Assembly: GCF_007747445.1 (NCBI RefSeq)
Contig: NZ_CP036425.1
Location: 4,227,169 to 4,291,168, forward strand
From: Poriferisphaera corsica
Lineage (GTDB): Bacteria; Planctomycetota; Phycisphaerae; Phycisphaerales; Phycisphaeraceae
Direction of reading: 5' to 3'
Length of the DNA: 64,000 nt
How positions within the stretch are numbered: position 1 is the first letter of the stretch; each line of letters begins with the position of its first letter. Below are positions 62,284-64,000 of this stretch, piece after piece. Under the pieces are notes generated by a model. That model saw nothing but the letters and a program-made list of their open reading frames with translations. It was not told where the DNA came from and did not search any database. The position numbers were made by a program, and so were the translations under genes.

Positions 62284-63600
62284 TCATCCCCCATGATTCG
62301 CCTTCTCGAAAATCTCACGAAGCAACTTCTCCTCCGCACCCGTCAACATCACCCCGCGCCGCTCCATCATCAGCTTCGCCGTCATCACAAACTTATCCCA
62401 TTCATATGCACTACGCACCATCCCGTCAGGCCCATCCGTGTAAAAACCAAACGGCTTTGCATACTTCGGCGTAAAGTGCGACCCCGCAAACATACACCCA
62501 CTCCCCAAAACAGCACCCGTATTCACACGCGTTCCAATCCCCGTCCTCACAAAGTCCCCAACAATCGGCCCCTGGAACTGCCTCCCACTATCCTCAACCT
62601 CCAACTCTTCTCTCAACCTGATCCGCACTTTCCCATACGTGTTCTTCAAGTTACTGACGTTCGTATTCGCCCCAAGATTCACCCATTCCCCAATCATCGC
62701 CATTCCCAAGAATCCATCATGCACCTTATTCGAGTAACCCTGCATCACCACACCACTAATCTCACCACCAACCTTACACCATGGCCCGATCACCGTGTTC
62801 CTGCGAATACTCGTATGTGACACCAACACCGAATTCGGCCCAACATAGCACGGCCCCTGCAACACCGTCAGCGGATTAATCTCCGCACCCTCATCAATCA
62901 CCACCGGCCCATACGTCGCGTCAACCACCGTATAAGGCAGCAACTTCGCACTACTCGCAACACGCATCTCATGACTACCATGAGCCGTGATATTTACGTG
63001 ATCCGATTCCTTAATCACCGGCAACTCGATCGCCGCCAAATCCAACAACAACGCATCCGGCATCTCATCCAACGCATGCCACGGCCTCTCCAACAATGTC
63101 CGCACATCACTCCCACCAATCATCCGCACACTCGCCCCACCATGCGGATACGGAAACCCGCCACTCAAAAATCGGCTCACCACCTCGCCTTTCCCCTTCA
63201 TCGCAATCACATCACCACTCCGCCGATCCACCAGCGCACCGCAACCGATCCCATTAAAGTTTTCCAACCCCGTGGACATGAACTCCTTCACCGTGTCAAT
63301 ATCCTGCACCGCATTCCACCGCCCATTCACAGCCATCCACACCTCTTCCCCATCATCCCCCCCACCAACCAATTCATTGACCACCACACCGTCCCCCCAA
63401 TCATCCCCCTTCACCCGCTCAGTCATCACTTCATACAATCCATCCTTCACCCAAACACCACTCACTTTCGTACCAAGCGTTCGCTCGATCCGTTCGCGTA
63501 TCGTGATCGCTCCCGTGCGCATCTCAAAGATTGCACGCCGATCCGCCAAAGGCCCAAATTCGCCTTTTCCATCATCAAATATATATAGTTTCTGACCCAC
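62284..63600 (-). CDS. GlmU-like sugar nucleotidyl/acyltransferase (alternative bacterial GlmU type)
   Basis: A 438-residue protein of the TIGR03991 type. The N-terminal half lacks a standard nucleotidyltransferase loop but begins LYIFDDGKGEFGPLADRRAI and includes DRRSGDVIAMKG; the C-terminal half (about 210-400) is a left-handed beta helix of hexapeptide repeats (VVIDEGAEINPLTVLQGPC, GPNSVLVSHTSIRRNTVIG, NLGANTNVSNLKN). Such proteins combine N-acetylglucosamine-1-phosphate uridylyltransferase and glucosamine-1-phosphate acetyltransferase functions and may supply UDP-sugars. The start is GTG with AGGAAC upstream. Confidence 0.85.
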   Translation of the reverse strand: MGQKLYIFDDGKGEFGPLADRRAIFEMRTGAITIRERIERTLGTKVSGVWVKDGLYEVMTERVKGDDWGDGVVVNELVGGGDDGEEVWMAVNGRWNAVQDIDTVKEFMSTGLENFNGIGCGALVDRRSGDVIAMKGKGEVVSRFLSGGFPYPHGGASVRMIGGSDVRTLLERPWHALDEMPDALLLDLAAIELPVIKESDHVNITAHGSHEMRVASSAKLLPYTVVDATYGPVVIDEGAEINPLTVLQGPCYVGPNSVLVSHTSIRRNTVIGPWCKVGGEISGVVMQGYSNKVHDGFLGMAMIGEWVNLGANTNVSNLKNTYGKVRIRLREELEVEDSGRQFQGPIVGDFVRTGIGTRVNTGAVLGSGCMFAGSHFTPKYAKPFGFYTDGPDGMVRSAYEWDKFVMTAKLMMERRGVMLTGAEEKLLREIFEKANHGG

Positions 63601-64000
63601 TGTTCCTGTATCCTCAATCTGCGCAGCCCCACGCTGCTATCCTGTCATTCCCACATCACACGTCCCCCATCTCCCCACCCAGCCTTCATCTTACCCACGT
63701 AATCCTTATATCGTACCCCAACCCACCCTACTCAATCCAACCTTGCTCCTCATTCTCATTTCTAACCGACACCACTCAAAATCCGACCGATAACCGCCGC
63801 AATATCATGTCAACCCCTTTCTAAGATCAGCCCCACGTTGACAGACACCCCTGCTACCAATACCTTGAAACGTCTGGGAACGAATCCGACCGCTTTTTTG
63901 CCTGCTCTTAGACTCAGGTAAGCCCTTTCTAGCGGATACAATCAGTTCCCAAATACCAACCGAAGTACCTTAGTTTGACATAAACGAGAGCGACACGCCC
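63601..64000. other. Right-end intergenic region
   Basis: 400 bases without a supported gene. A TTGACA lies at 63838-63843 on the + strand but has no matching -10. Short open frames here are C-rich and not protein-like. A frame of 23 codons entering from the right edge on the minus strand is too short to judge. Confidence 0.4.

Noticed and set aside
63838..63843. TTGACA near the right edge as a promoter
   Set aside because: No -10 match at proper spacing and no coding frame downstream within the window.

Overview
The window reads as chromosomal DNA of a planctomycete, most likely class Phycisphaerae. The evidence is a combination of traits: many proteins with an identical prepilin-type N-terminal helix followed by the H-x-DG C-terminal signature common in planctomycetes, PEP-CTERM proteins with an exosortase-associated CPBP protease, a eukaryote-like GT3 glycogen synthase, a DUF3524/GTDC1-like glycosyltransferase, and a NrdR next to a YmdB-type phosphodiesterase. 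The class assignment is inference; no rRNA or tRNA gene was seen. Genes are mostly monocistronic, many with their own intrinsic terminator, and several start codons sit 7-9 bases after a -10-like hexamer with no Shine-Dalgarno, suggesting leaderless mRNAs.
Layout. 0-5 kb: 5' part of a GGQ release-factor-like gene (runs off the left edge), a CPBP protease of the exosortase-associated type, a 935-residue acidic protein of unknown function and an 80-residue zinc-ribbon protein. 5-10 kb: cbpA/dnaJ-like and clpB chaperones and a PEP-CTERM protein. 10-12.5 kb: two pseudopilin-like proteins. 12.6-16 kb: a ParA ATPase fused to a glycogen-binding (CBM48/AMPK-type) domain, then maf and lpxK. 16-20 kb: two paralogous hybrid receptors (periplasmic solute-binding domain, PAS, HisKA_2 kinase). 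20-27 kb: leuB, an OprB-like porin, a TetR regulator with a readable promoter/operator, a Dph6-like ATP pyrophosphatase, flotillin and its NfeD-like partner. 27.5-33.5 kb: four more pseudopilin-like genes; the last two, plus a decayed third unit, form a tandem duplication of about 1.5 kb per unit with conserved spacers. 33.5-38 kb: a CBS protein, nrdR, ymdB and a diguanylate cyclase. 38.6-46.6 kb: a PEP-CTERM matrixin, a 1197-residue lipoprotein ending in a TlpA-like thioredoxin, lpdA and a second TlpA-like lipoprotein. 46.6-51.8 kb: an ArsR/AHSA1 pair with an operator placed inside its promoter, a KefB-type antiporter, a thioredoxin-like protein and an ABM monooxygenase. 52.4-64 kb: 6-phosphofructokinase, a TauE exporter, a GTDC1-like glycosyltransferase, an ankyrin protein, GT3 glycogen synthase, a Fic protein overlapping a tail-anchored protein, a MazG-like protein, two small envelope proteins and a GlmU-like nucleotidyl/acyltransferase.
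Themes. Carbohydrate storage and its sensing recur: GT3 glycogen synthase, phosphofructokinase and the ParA-CBM48 fusion lie within about 45 kb. Surface and envelope export also recurs: six intact and one broken pseudopilin-like genes, two PEP-CTERM proteins, an exosortase-associated CPBP protease, lipoproteins and LpxK (which implies lipid A). Base composition of the + strand changes sign several times regardless of gene direction (G-rich near 0.4-5 kb and 38-51 kb, C-rich near 20-37.5 kb and 54.5-64 kb). This suggests past inversions or rearrangements, or a nearby replication landmark.
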